Assembly (NCBI GenBank): GCA_964616985.1
Contig: CAZTVF010000146.1
Coordinates: forward strand, 1 to 11,551
From: CAZTVF01 sp964616985
GTDB lineage: Bacteria; Planctomycetota; Phycisphaerae; SM23-33
Length of the DNA stretch: 11,551 nucleotides
Reading direction: 5' to 3'
A program made the translations under genes and the position numbers. Below are positions 1 through 6,749 of the stretch, piece after piece. Each line of letters starts with the position of its first letter. The stretch's first letter is position 1. The notes under the pieces were generated by a model that worked only from the letters and a program-made list of their open reading frames with translations, did not search any database and was not told the DNA's origin.

Positions 1-1302
1 AACGGCCTGCGCGACCGCATCATCGTCCAGGCCGACGGCCAGATGAAGACCGGCCGCGACGTGGTGGTGGGGGCCCTGCTGGGCGCCGAACGCTTCGGCT
101 TCGGCACCGGCGCCTTGGTCAGCCTGGGCTGCCTGCTGATGCGCAAGTGCCACCACGGCACGTGCCCGGTGGGCATCGCAACGCAGGACCCGCAGCTCCG
201 CAAGCGGTTCGCGGGCAAGCCCGAGCACCTGCAGCGGTTCATGCTGTTCGTCGCCGAGGAGATTCGCCAGATCATGGCCTCCCTGGGCTTCCGCAAGTTC
301 GAGGACATGGTCGGCCGCGTCGACCGCCTCAGCGTCCGCAACGCCATCGAGCACTACAAGGCCAAGGGCCTGGATTTCTCGAAGCTCTTCGTCCAGCCCG
401 ACGCCTCCGACGGGCGGGGCATCCGCTGCGTCCGCTCGCAGAGCGACACGCTCAAGGACAACCTCGACTGGACCATCCTGGACAAGGCCGCCGCCGCGAT
501 CGAGAAGAAGCACAAAACGGTCGTCGAGCTGCCCGTCCGCAACGTGCACCGCACGATCGGTGCGATCCTGTCCAACCGCATCGTCAAGAAGCACGGCGGC
601 AAGGGCCTGCCCGACGGCACGCTGGAGATCCGCCTGACCGGTTCGGCCGGGCAGAGCTTCGGCGCCTTCCTCGCCCCGGGCGTGACGCTGCGGCTGGTGG
701 GCGACACGAACGACTACCTCGGCAAGGGACTCTCCGGCGGGCGTATCGTCGTGCAGACGCCGCCGGGCTCGCCGTTCGACCCCAAGGACAACATCATTGT
801 CGGCAACACGCTGCTGTACGGGGCCACCACCGGCGAGGTCTTCATCAACGGCCTGGCCGGCGAGCGGTTCGCGGTCCGCAACAGCGGCGCCGTCGCCGTC
901 GTCGAGGGCGTGGGCGACCACGGCTGCGAGTACATGACCGGCGGCACGGTCGTCATCATGGGCTCCACCGGGCGCAACTTCGCCGCCGGCATGTCGGGCG
1001 GCGTCGCCTACGTGCTGGACGAGCAGCAGCTCTTCGACACGCTGTGCAACCTGGACATGGTCGACCTCGAATCCGTCTGGCAGAAGGAAGACCAGGATAT
1101 CTTGAAGGATCTTGTCACTCGCCACCTCCAGTGGACGCAAAGCCGCCAGGCCCAGCGAATCTTGGACAACTGGCGCGAAATGGTAGGAAAATTCGTGAAA
1201 GTCATGCCCACCGATTACCGCAAGGCCCTGCAGCGAATCCGCGAACGCGAACGCCGCGCCGCCGAGTCCATTCCCGCCACCGAGGAGGTGTACCGTGGCT
1301 AA
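1..1302 (+). CDS. gltB: Glutamate synthase large subunit, C-terminal part (5' end outside window)
   Basis: GltB makes two glutamates from 2-oxoglutarate and glutamine-derived ammonia. The reading frame is open from base 1 and ends at TAA 1300-1302, giving 433 residues; a full GltB is about 1500, so only the C-terminal third is here. The fragment opens in the FMN-binding synthase domain (GAERFGFGTGALVSLGC). Cysteines at fragment residues 44, 50 and 55, in the pattern C-x5-CHHGT-C, are the [3Fe-4S] ligands of the family. From about residue 170 follows the glycine-rich right-handed beta-helix domain (GKGLSGGRIVV, TGGTVVIMGSTGRNFAAGMSGG), then a charged C-terminal helix. The gene overlaps gltD by 8 bases, so the two subunits are almost certainly translated from one message. 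I see no frameshift or missing motif. Family assignment is firm; only the amino-terminal amidotransferase part cannot be judged. Confidence 0.97.
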   Translation, partial: NGLRDRIIVQADGQMKTGRDVVVGALLGAERFGFGTGALVSLGCLLMRKCHHGTCPVGIATQDPQLRKRFAGKPEHLQRFMLFVAEEIRQIMASLGFRKFEDMVGRVDRLSVRNAIEHYKAKGLDFSKLFVQPDASDGRGIRCVRSQSDTLKDNLDWTILDKAAAAIEKKHKTVVELPVRNVHRTIGAILSNRIVKKHGGKGLPDGTLEIRLTGSAGQSFGAFLAPGVTLRLVGDTNDYLGKGLSGGRIVVQTPPGSPFDPKDNIIVGNTLLYGATTGEVFINGLAGERFAVRNSGAVAVVEGVGDHGCEYMTGGTVVIMGSTGRNFAAGMSGGVAYVLDEQQLFDTLCNLDMVDLESVWQKEDQDILKDLVTRHLQWTQSRQAQRILDNWREMVGKFVKVMPTDYRKALQRIRERERRAAESIPATEEVYRG

Positions 1303-2719
1303 GCCCAGCGGATTCCTCGAATACGGCCGCAACGACGTCCCGCATCGCCCCATCGACGAGCGGGTGAAGGACTACTTCGAAGTCGACGTGCCGCTGCCGG
1401 CGGAGCTGATCACCCAGCAGGCGGCACGCTGCATGGACTGCGGCATCCCGTTCTGTCACGGCACGGGCTGCCCGCTGAAGAACCGCATCCCCGAGTGGAA
1501 CGACCTGGTCTATCGCGGCAAGTGGCGGGAGGCGTGCGACAACCTGCACTCCACCAACAACTTTCCCGAAGTGACCGGCCGCATCTGCCCGGCCCTGTGC
1601 GAGTCGGCCTGCTCGCTGAACGTCAACGACAAGCCGGTGCTCATCCGCCACCTCGAGCTGCAGATCGTCGAGCGTGGCTGGGCCGAAGGCTGGATCGTGC
1701 CCCTGCCGCCCCGGAAGAAGACGGGCAGGCAGATCGCGGTCATCGGCTCGGGCCCGGCGGGCCTGGCCGCCGCGCAGCAACTCGCCCGCGCCGGCCACAG
1801 CGTCACCGTCTACGAGAAGGACAGCCGCATCGGCGGCCTGCTGCGGTACGGCATTCCTGACTTCAAGCTCGACAAGCGCATCCTCGACCGCCGCATCGCG
1901 CAGATGAAGGCCGAGGGCGTCGTCTTCCAGGCCAACGTGAAGATCGGCGAGGATGTGTCCGTCCGCTACCTGCGCCAGAACTTCGACGCGGTCCTGCTGA
2001 CGATGGGCGCCGGCCAGCCGCGCGACCTCGCCGTGCCCGGCCGCGAGCTCGACAACGTCCACTTCGCCCTGGACTACCTTACGCAGCAGAACCGCGTGAA
2101 CGCCGGCGACGCCATCACCGAGAAACGCATTGATGCCGCGGGCAAGGTCGTCGCCGTCATCGGCGGCGGCGACACCGGCAGCGACTGCGTCGGCACGGCC
2201 CGGCGGCAGGGGGCCAAGGACATTCACCAGTTCGAGATCCTGCCCGAGCCGCCGACCGAGCAGAACCCCGAAACCCCCTGGCCGCAGTACCCGCGAATCC
2301 TGCGGACCAGCACCAGCCACGAGGAAGGCTGCACCCGCCACTGGAGCGTGGTGACCAAGAAGCTCGTGGGCTCCGGCAATGCCGTCAGCGAACTGCACGG
2401 CTGCCAGGTCGAGTGGGTGCAGGGCGCCAAGGGCTTCGAGATGCGCGAGAAGGCCGGCACCGAGTTCGTCATGAAGGTGGACCTGGTGCTGCTGGCGATG
2501 GGCTTTGTGCACGTGGTGCACCAGGGCCTGGTGGCCAGCCTGGGCCTCAAGACCGACCCGCGCGGCAACCTGGTCATCGACCCCTCGTACATGACCAGCG
2601 AACAGGGCGTCTTCGCCGCCGGCGACTCCGAGAAGGGCGCCAGCCTGGTGGTGCACGGCATCAACGCCGGCCGCCTCGCCGCCGCCTCCATCGACGGCTG
2701 GCTCAAGAACAAGAAGTAA
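1295..2719 (+). CDS. gltD: Glutamate synthase small subunit (NADPH, FAD, iron-sulfur)
   Basis: GltD takes electrons from NADPH through FAD and [4Fe-4S] clusters to GltB. The start is GTG at 1295, inside the last codons of gltB, with a strong GAGGAGG ribosome site at 1282-1288 and six bases of spacing; no better start exists and the overlap is typical of gltBD. The 474 residues are the normal length. N-terminal cysteines at 46, 49, 54, 59 and 98, 102, 106 (CMDCGIPFC, CPALCESAC) are the cluster ligands. The FAD-binding GSGPAG lies at 151-156, followed by a conserved RYGIPDFKLDK. The NADPH-binding GGGDTGSD lies near 290-297, and the second FAD contact FAAGDSEKGASLVVHGI lies near the C-terminus. 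All expected motifs are intact. A GC-rich hairpin follows the stop codon and may end transcription. Confidence 0.97.
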   Translation: MAKPSGFLEYGRNDVPHRPIDERVKDYFEVDVPLPAELITQQAARCMDCGIPFCHGTGCPLKNRIPEWNDLVYRGKWREACDNLHSTNNFPEVTGRICPALCESACSLNVNDKPVLIRHLELQIVERGWAEGWIVPLPPRKKTGRQIAVIGSGPAGLAAAQQLARAGHSVTVYEKDSRIGGLLRYGIPDFKLDKRILDRRIAQMKAEGVVFQANVKIGEDVSVRYLRQNFDAVLLTMGAGQPRDLAVPGRELDNVHFALDYLTQQNRVNAGDAITEKRIDAAGKVVAVIGGGDTGSDCVGTARRQGAKDIHQFEILPEPPTEQNPETPWPQYPRILRTSTSHEEGCTRHWSVVTKKLVGSGNAVSELHGCQVEWVQGAKGFEMREKAGTEFVMKVDLVLLAMGFVHVVHQGLVASLGLKTDPRGNLVIDPSYMTSEQGVFAAGDSEKGASLVVHGINAGRLAAASIDGWLKNKK

Positions 2720-2734
2720 CCCCCGCCCCCCTCT

Positions 2735-2780
2735 GCGGCGCCGCTGGGCATCCCCCGGCGGCGCCGCGATTCATTTTGGC
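2735..2780 (+). terminator. Possible transcription terminator after gltBD
   Basis: The 10-base sequence GCGGCGCCGC occurs at 2735-2744 and again at 2758-2767. It is its own reverse complement, so the two copies can pair into a 10-bp all-GC stem with a 13-base loop. It is followed by GATTCATTTT, a weak T-rich tail. It begins 15 bases after the gltD stop codon. The T-run is short and the two copies can also fold on themselves, so this may instead be the first member of the repeat cluster that follows. Confidence 0.35.
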
Positions 2781-2873
2781 AAAACGAACCCGCCCGCCTG
2801 CGGCGGGAATGACCGATGACCAATGCCCAATGACCAAGGCCCAAGGCGTAGTGGTACTTGGCCGATTCGGTGC

Positions 2874-2897
2874 CACCCCCAAACTCGTTTGGGGGTG
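2874..2897. repeat. 24-base palindrome, copy 1
   Basis: CACCCCCAAAC at 2874-2884 and GTTTGGGGGTG at 2887-2897 are perfect reverse complements separated by only TC. It ends the first copy of the 105-base repeat block. Confidence 0.85.
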
Positions 2898-2974
2898 AGA
2901 GTAACCGCCGAGCCTCCCTTGCGCACCCATCATGGAAAAACGAACCCGGCGCTCCTCTGCATCCTGTTCGGTGC

Positions 2975-2998
2975 CACCCCCAAACTCGTTTGGGGGTG
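2975..2998. repeat. 24-base palindrome, copy 2
   Basis: The arms CACCCCCAAAC (2975-2985) and GTTTGGGGGTG (2988-2998) are identical to copy 1, including the TC centre. Upstream it is preceded by CATCCTGTTCGGTGC rather than by the TTGGCCGATTCGGTGC of copies 1 and 3, so the palindrome moves or is kept independently of part of its flank. Confidence 0.85.
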
Positions 2999-3254
2999 CG
3001 AAGGCGGCACCGAGTTCATCCTCGTCCGCCGGCAGACCGAACCCGAAGAGGGAAAATCGAACCCGACATCGACTATCCCAAAACGTCCGGGCACTCAATC
3101 AGCAGGCGGCGGTGGTCTGGGGCAAGCGAACGGAAAAACGAACCCGGCATCCTGTTCGGTGCCACCCCCAGCCCGCCTGTGGCGGGAATGACCAATGACC
3201 AATGCCCAATGACCAAGGCGTAGTGAACAAGCTTGTACTTGGCCGATTCGGTGC

Positions 3255-3278
3255 CACCCCCAAACTTGTTTGGGGGTG
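3255..3278. repeat. 24-base palindrome, copy 3
   Basis: It has the same 11-base arms as copies 1 and 2, at 3255-3265 and 3268-3278. The only difference is in the centre, TT instead of TC. It closes the second copy of the long repeat block (3172-3278). Confidence 0.85.
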
Positions 3279-3439
3279 CGAATACCCTCCGGGCCTCGAT
3301 GCGCACCAACATGGAAAAACGAACCCGAGCCGCGGATGGCATCGCTGCATCTCTTGTGCGCACGGCCCCTTAAGACGACGGTACGCACAAAAGCCGCGCA
3401 AAGCGGAAGGTGAAATGGGAGGCGGCCGAAGGAATTCGG

Positions 3440-3955
3440 TTACTTCTTCGTCTGCTCCAGGAGAAGCTTTTCGATGGCCTCCCCGTCGGGACCGCTGAGC
3501 AGGTAGAAGCTGCGGTAGGGGCCGGTGTAGATGCCCACGTGCACCATCAGCGGCTCGGGCGGCGTCGGGCGGTACACCACCACCTGGACGTCGATCTGCC
3601 GACCCTTGAGGTTCTCGTTGGGGTCGGCCGGGTAGAACACGTTTACGCCCGCCTCGGGCTTGGCCGCCGTCTTGACCGGCGCGTCGGGCTGCTGCTCGAA
3701 CGACTTCCACGACGCCCCGATCAACTTCATCAGGTCGCGCTTGGCCGCCTGCCCCAGGACCGCCCGCACCTGCCCGTAGCCCTCGACCATGTTGGAGCGA
3801 CTCGTCAACGCCTCGCGCAGGTACATCAGCGTCGGCTCCGACGACGCCAGCGGCACGGGCTCCTCCGTCGGCTTGGGGGCTTCCTTCTTATTGCAGCCGG
3901 CGCAGATCGCCGCCACGGTTCCACACAACAACGCTCGCACGATCCATCGGCGCAT
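3440..3955 (-). CDS. Small predicted lipoprotein of unknown function
   Basis: The protein has 171 residues and I do not recognise its family. The start chosen is the ATG whose complement lies at 3953-3955: the message has GGAG five bases before it, and the protein then begins with a classical export signal. That signal has positive residues (MRRWIVR), a hydrophobic stretch to about residue 19, and Cys21 in ICAGC as a likely lipidation site, so the mature part would be membrane-anchored outside the cytoplasm. A proline- and glutamate-rich linker follows (EAPKPTEEP). The rest is a mixed alpha/beta domain with VNVFYPADPNENLKGRQIDVQVVVYRP and a conserved-looking MVHVGIYTGPYRSFYLLSGP. The frame stays open far upstream, but that part lies opposite the hydrolase gene and is a shadow. 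The gene diverges from the hydrolase gene across 111 bases. Its reality is well supported; its function is not. Confidence 0.75.
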   Translation of the reverse strand: MRRWIVRALLCGTVAAICAGCNKKEAPKPTEEPVPLASSEPTLMYLREALTSRSNMVEGYGQVRAVLGQAAKRDLMKLIGASWKSFEQQPDAPVKTAAKPEAGVNVFYPADPNENLKGRQIDVQVVVYRPTPPEPLMVHVGIYTGPYRSFYLLSGPDGEAIEKLLLEQTKK

Positions 3956-4066
3956 GACGTCTCCAGTTCTTCTCGTTGACAGATTCCAGCCTGCCGGTTG
4001 TATTCTACGGACGGCCCGCGAACGGGGCGACCAAAAAACGATGCCGCTCGGCGGCAAAGGGCTCTT

Positions 4067-5335
4067 ATGCTTGAGATCGTGATCGATCATCCGAAGGCGG
4101 CCGGGAACCTGGCGGGGCTTTCGCTGGGCGATGGCGTGCTCTCGGCGACCGCGGCGGGCGGCGGCGAGGCCGTCGTCGTGCTGCGGTCGTCGTCCCTGCT
4201 GCATGTCGCCGGCGCCCAGAACGCCCGGGCCGAACTTCGGCCGGGATGGGATGGCAGCCTGGGCTACAGCCTGTACGCGCTGCATGTGTCTGCCGCCGGC
4301 GCCGGCCCCGTGCGGGTGACGCTCCAGCAGACGCCGCCGCGGCAGACGCCGCTGGAGGACACCCCGGCCGACCTCGCCGACTTCGCCCAGGCGCTGGCGG
4401 GGCGGGCGTCGCGTTTTCCCGACGGCCCGGCCTTCGCCGCCTGGCAGCGGGAGTATCGGGCCCGCCTGGCCGGCTGGCTGATGGGCGGGGCCATGCCCGG
4501 GGCGGTCGACCCGCAGGCGGCGTTCGCGCACCACAGCGACCACGAGGCCTTCACGCTGCACAACGTCGCCTACCGCTCGCGTGCGGATCGGGCGTGCAAG
4601 GCCCTGCTGTCGGTGCCCAAGGGGGCGGCGGCCTCGCCGCTGCTGCTGGCCCTTCACGGGCACGAGGCCACCTGGGGCCAGGCCGACGCGGGGGCCTTCA
4701 CGATGGGGCACAACGACGACTTCTGCGCGTACTTCGCGGCCCGCGGCTGGGCGGTGCTTCAGCCGCCGACGATGGATCACCAATTGCACGACGCTGGCTG
4801 GACGCTGCAGGGCCAATGGACGCACGACGCGATGGCCGCCCTCTCGGCCGTGCTGGGTCGCGATGATATCGATGCCGGCCGCGTGGCCGTGTGCGGCCTG
4901 TCCACCGGGGCGCACCTGGCGATGAACGTGCTGGCCCTGGACGACCGGGTGAAGGCGGGGGTGGTGGGGTGCGTGCTGAGCACGTGGAACCACTACCGGC
5001 GCCGCTTCCGCATCCCGCCGCATTGCGACTGCGGCATCAGCGGCCAGCTCGCCGGCCGCATCGAGCAGTGCGACTGGGCCGCCCTGGCCGCCCCCAAGCC
5101 CGTGCAGTATCACTATGGCCGCCGGGACGCCTGTTTCACGCCCGGCGCCGACCCCTCGTACCTCCAGCTTGAATGGAACAACGGCGTCCTGCCCCGCGCC
5201 GAGTGGGACCTCATGTGGGCCGAGGTCCGCCGCGCTTATCGCGGCCGCGAGGGCAAGCTCGGCCTTCATTTCCACGACGCCGCCCACCGCGTTGATGAAG
5301 CAGCGGCGTTTGAGTGGCTGCGCGGAGAATGGTGA
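4067..5335 (+). CDS. Alpha/beta-hydrolase, dienelactone hydrolase or acetyl-esterase like
   Basis: The protein of 422 residues looks like a serine hydrolase of the alpha/beta fold, close in style to planctomycete esterases of the Abhydrolase_7 / dienelactone hydrolase groups. ATG at 4067 (MLEIVIDHP) is preferred over the in-frame ATG at 3998, whose extra 23 residues are low-quality and have no ribosome site; AAAGGG lies six bases before 4067. A beta-rich N-terminal region of about 170 residues precedes the catalytic domain. There, LLALHGHEATWG (near 193-204) supplies the oxyanion-hole HG motif, and GLSTG at 277-281 is the nucleophile elbow with Ser279. Asp354 (GRRDACF) and His407 (HDAAHRVD) complete a plausible triad. 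I see no signal peptide, so it is probably cytoplasmic. The substrate cannot be read from the sequence; an esterase on acylated sugars is only a guess from relatives. No functional link to the downstream BMC operon is evident. Confidence 0.85.
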   Translation: MLEIVIDHPKAAGNLAGLSLGDGVLSATAAGGGEAVVVLRSSSLLHVAGAQNARAELRPGWDGSLGYSLYALHVSAAGAGPVRVTLQQTPPRQTPLEDTPADLADFAQALAGRASRFPDGPAFAAWQREYRARLAGWLMGGAMPGAVDPQAAFAHHSDHEAFTLHNVAYRSRADRACKALLSVPKGAAASPLLLALHGHEATWGQADAGAFTMGHNDDFCAYFAARGWAVLQPPTMDHQLHDAGWTLQGQWTHDAMAALSAVLGRDDIDAGRVAVCGLSTGAHLAMNVLALDDRVKAGVVGCVLSTWNHYRRRFRIPPHCDCGISGQLAGRIEQCDWAALAAPKPVQYHYGRRDACFTPGADPSYLQLEWNNGVLPRAEWDLMWAEVRRAYRGREGKLGLHFHDAAHRVDEAAAFEWLRGEW

Positions 5336-5405
5336 TTCGGATATCGTTGAATGTGAGTATGTATATCCGTTGAGCATTGGATGATTGGGTTGATACATCA
5401 TCCTG

Positions 5406-5635
5406 CCGCGGAGCGGCACAATAGCTTTAGCCTCGGGTTGGTCGCGCAGCGACCTACCCGGGGACTGGGACGGTCGAGGGATTCAGCCGCGGAGCGGTTG
5501 GTTAATCATTTGAGGTGACAGGGCTTGGGGTTAACCAACCGCTCCGCGGTTGGGGCCTGGGCCCGACCTGTGACCACGGGTAGCTCGCTGCGCTCGCAAC
5601 CCGAGGCTATAAGCTATTCCAACTGCTCCGCGGTT
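5406..5635. repeat. Nested inverted-repeat element, REP- or MITE-like
   Basis: The inner arms CCGCGGAGCGGTTGGTTAA (5487-5505) and its exact reverse complement (5531-5549) give a 19-bp perfect stem with a 25-base loop. Outer arms at 5422-5460 and 5578-5616 also pair, with one indel and a few mismatches: TAGCTTTAGCCTCGGGTTG on the left, CAACCCGAGGCTATAAGCTA on the right. The small palindrome CCGCGGAGCGG or its complement occurs at 5406, 5487, 5539 and, with one change, 5623. The whole unit could fold as one long cruciform. There is no transposase and no obvious target-site duplication. It resembles non-autonomous palindromic repeats seen between genes in many bacteria. Confidence 0.7.
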
Positions 5636-5680
5636 GGGGCTTTGGCGGAATGCGATTGAATGAACAACAGCGGCCGTAAA

Positions 5681-5712
5681 CATGCTTTTGGCCCTGCGGG
5701 CCTAAAAGCATG
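5681..5712. repeat. Strong hairpin, 14-bp stem with one bulge
   Basis: CATGCTTTTGGCCC at 5681-5694 pairs with GGGCCTAAAAGCATG at 5698-5712 across a TGC loop, with one bulged T. There is no T-run after it on either strand beyond the arms, so it is a poor intrinsic terminator and looks more like an intergenic repeat. Confidence 0.6.
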
Positions 5713-5745
5713 GCACCCGACCACGACCCGCCTACCCATCCGGTC

Positions 5746-5811
5746 GATTCACCGCTTAACCGATTCACTGGATTCACCGATCCACTGATTCACTGATTCA
5801 CTGATCCACTG
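5746..5811 (+). repeat. Short imperfect tandem repeat of GATTCACTG-type units
   Basis: Eight- to nine-base units such as GATTCACC, GATTCACTG and GATCCACT follow one another, with one CTTAACC interruption. The pattern looks like slippage-prone, non-coding sequence. It lies about 45-110 bases upstream of the first candidate operator half-site. Confidence 0.65.
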
Positions 5812-5854
5812 CCCCCACCGGTTCGCCACTCCTCATCCCTTGCCCAGGCCCACC

Positions 5855-5937
5855 TTGTGAAAAATTCGCGGCATATTTCGCTTGTATGCGTGATCGAAAC
5901 AGTCGATATTATGAAAGAATTCCTTCATAATTGTGAA
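5855..5937 (+). promoter_or_regulatory. Candidate DeoR operator and promoter region of the BMC operon
   Basis: The 24 bases 5908-5931 form a palindrome with only one mismatched pair. Its outer half-sites are TTATGAA (5909-5915) and the inverted TTCATAA (5924-5930), around GAATTC. A related half-site TTGTGAA sits at 5931-5937, 22 bases (two helical turns) after the first and touching the start codon, and an identical TTGTGAA lies at 5855-5861. DeoR-family repressors commonly bind repeated or palindromic sites in their own promoter, so autoregulation is likely. TATTAT at 5907-5912 could serve as a -10 box inside the palindrome. The best -35 (TTGTAT, 5882-5887) is poor and 19 bases away, so the promoter call is weak while the operator call is stronger. 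Confidence 0.6.
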
Positions 5938-6722
5938 TGGCGGACGCCATGGCGACTGAACTATCGATTGAAGATCGGCGAACAAGGGCATCGGACCTGC
6001 TGGCGAGGCAGGGGTTCATGTCGTTGGCTGAGCTGGTTCAGAACCTGGGGGTGTCCGAAAGCACGATTCGCCGCGATCTGGAGATCCTCGAGGAGCATGG
6101 CCTGATCAAGCGGACGCACGGAGGGGCGGTGTGCATGCAGGAGTCGGGCACCCATCGCCTGGCCTTCAGCGATCGCGAGACGACGGCGGCGGCCGAGAAG
6201 CAGGCCATCGCCAAAGCGATTGCGCAGTTGATCCCCGAGAACCAAACCGTTATCCTTGATGGCGGCACGACGTGCTTCCAGGTTGCCCGGGCCCTCCAAA
6301 GCCGCCGCCTGAATGTAATCACGAACTCCGTCCACGTTGCCTCTCTGCTCTCGACGGATCTTGCCACCGAGGTCACCCTGCTGGGCGGCTACGTGTACCC
6401 GCGGACGGGCGTGGCCCTGGGCTCGATGGCGATGCAGATGCTGGAGGGCCTGCACGCGACGCAGCTGGTGCTCAGCTGCGCGGGCGTGACGGAGGAAGGC
6501 GCGTACAACTCCAACCAGATGATGGTGGAGGTGGAGCGCCGGATGATCCAGATCGCCGAGCAGGTGATCCTGGCCGCCGACCATACGAAATTCGGCATGC
6601 GGGCCGTCGTGAAGTTGTGCGACCTCGCATCCGTGGACGTGATTGTGACCGACGCCGCCGCGCCGCAGGCCACCCGGGAGTGGCTCTCGCGGACCGGCCG
6701 CAGAGTGATCTACGCCGAGTAA
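5937..6722 (+). CDS. DeoR-family transcriptional regulator of the BMC operon
   Basis: The protein is a cytoplasmic DNA-binding regulator of 261 residues, the usual DeoR length. A winged helix-turn-helix occupies about residues 12-65, with the family signature SLAELVQNLGVSESTIRRDL (29-48) and the wing GLIKRTHGGA (55-64). The sugar-phosphate-sensing domain follows: LDGGTTCFQVARAL (107-120), VITNSVHVA (127-135), TLLGGYVYPRTGVALG (147-162) and ILAADHTKFGM (211-221). These match DeoR sensors that bind phosphorylated sugars. The start is not certain: neither ATG 5937 nor the in-frame ATG 5949 has a good ribosome site, and 5937 lies against the operator. The gene is 27 bases from pduL on the same strand, so it is probably co-transcribed and represses its own operon. 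By analogy with other PV-type loci the inducer would be a deoxysugar phosphate; that is inference. Confidence 0.93.
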   Translation: MADAMATELSIEDRRTRASDLLARQGFMSLAELVQNLGVSESTIRRDLEILEEHGLIKRTHGGAVCMQESGTHRLAFSDRETTAAAEKQAIAKAIAQLIPENQTVILDGGTTCFQVARALQSRRLNVITNSVHVASLLSTDLATEVTLLGGYVYPRTGVALGSMAMQMLEGLHATQLVLSCAGVTEEGAYNSNQMMVEVERRMIQIAEQVILAADHTKFGMRAVVKLCDLASVDVIVTDAAAPQATREWLSRTGRRVIYAE

Positions 6723-6749
6723 GCCCAGTAAAACTGGAGAGACGATAGC

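Larger units (their letters stand above)
2720..3439. repeat. Gene-free spacer of 720 bases filled with dispersed short repeats
   Basis: This spacer carries several interleaved repeat families and no convincing gene. The block at 2793-2897 recurs at 3172-3278: both start with a CCCGCC/GGCGGG hairpin, continue through ATGACCAATGCCCAATGACC and TACTTGGCCGATTCGGTGCC, and end in a palindrome. The motif GGAAAAACGAACCCG occurs at 2934 and 3132, again at 3313, with variants at 2779 and 3051. GTGCCACCCCC occurs four times (near 2870, 2971, 3159 and 3251). The short open frames here decode the same repeat on several strands and have no ribosome sites, so they are not genes. The content looks like the intergenic repeats common in planctomycete genomes. 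It may be a degenerate, self-spreading element family, but no transposase is present. Confidence 0.8.
5336..5936. other. Gene-free spacer of 600 bases before the BMC operon
   Basis: No credible gene lies here. From left to right it holds a nested inverted-repeat element (5406-5635), a strong hairpin (5681-5712), a short tandem repeat (5746-5811), and the upstream control region of the BMC operon (about 5855-5936). The last 80 bases are visibly more AT-rich than the surroundings, as expected for a promoter and operator. Confidence 0.8.

Noticed and set aside
147..1367. Plus-strand open frame of 406 codons overlapping gltB in another frame
   Set aside because: The product is extremely Arg/Pro/Ala/His-rich, a frame-shifted reading of gltB.
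1202..2656. Long minus-strand open frame of 484 codons opposite gltD
   Set aside because: It lies wholly over gltD, which has all family motifs. The translated product is low-complexity Ala/Gly/Val/Leu/His, typical of the antisense of GC-rich genes.
2870..3280. CRISPR array
   Set aside because: Three to four repeats at irregular distances, palindromic and with partly duplicated flanks, and no cas genes; this does not fit regular repeat-spacer structure.
3389..3406. Terminator for the minus-strand lipoprotein gene (CCGC/GCGG stem followed by CTTTT on that strand)
   Set aside because: The stem is only four base pairs and the T-run four bases; it is too weak to call.
2703..3710. Several small open frames in the repeat-rich spacer on both strands
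   Set aside because: They decode the same intergenic repeats (peptides like NDQCPMTKA or LVIGHWS), change frame between copies, and have no ribosome sites.
3956..5419. Upstream extension of the lipoprotein frame to 659 residues
   Set aside because: The added part is antisense to the hydrolase gene; the internal ATG at 3955 has a ribosome site and begins a proper lipoprotein signal.
5857..6105. Open frame of 82 codons overlapping the operator and the start of the regulator gene
   Set aside because: It is in a different frame from the regulator, has Trp/Arg/Cys-rich shadow composition and no ribosome site.
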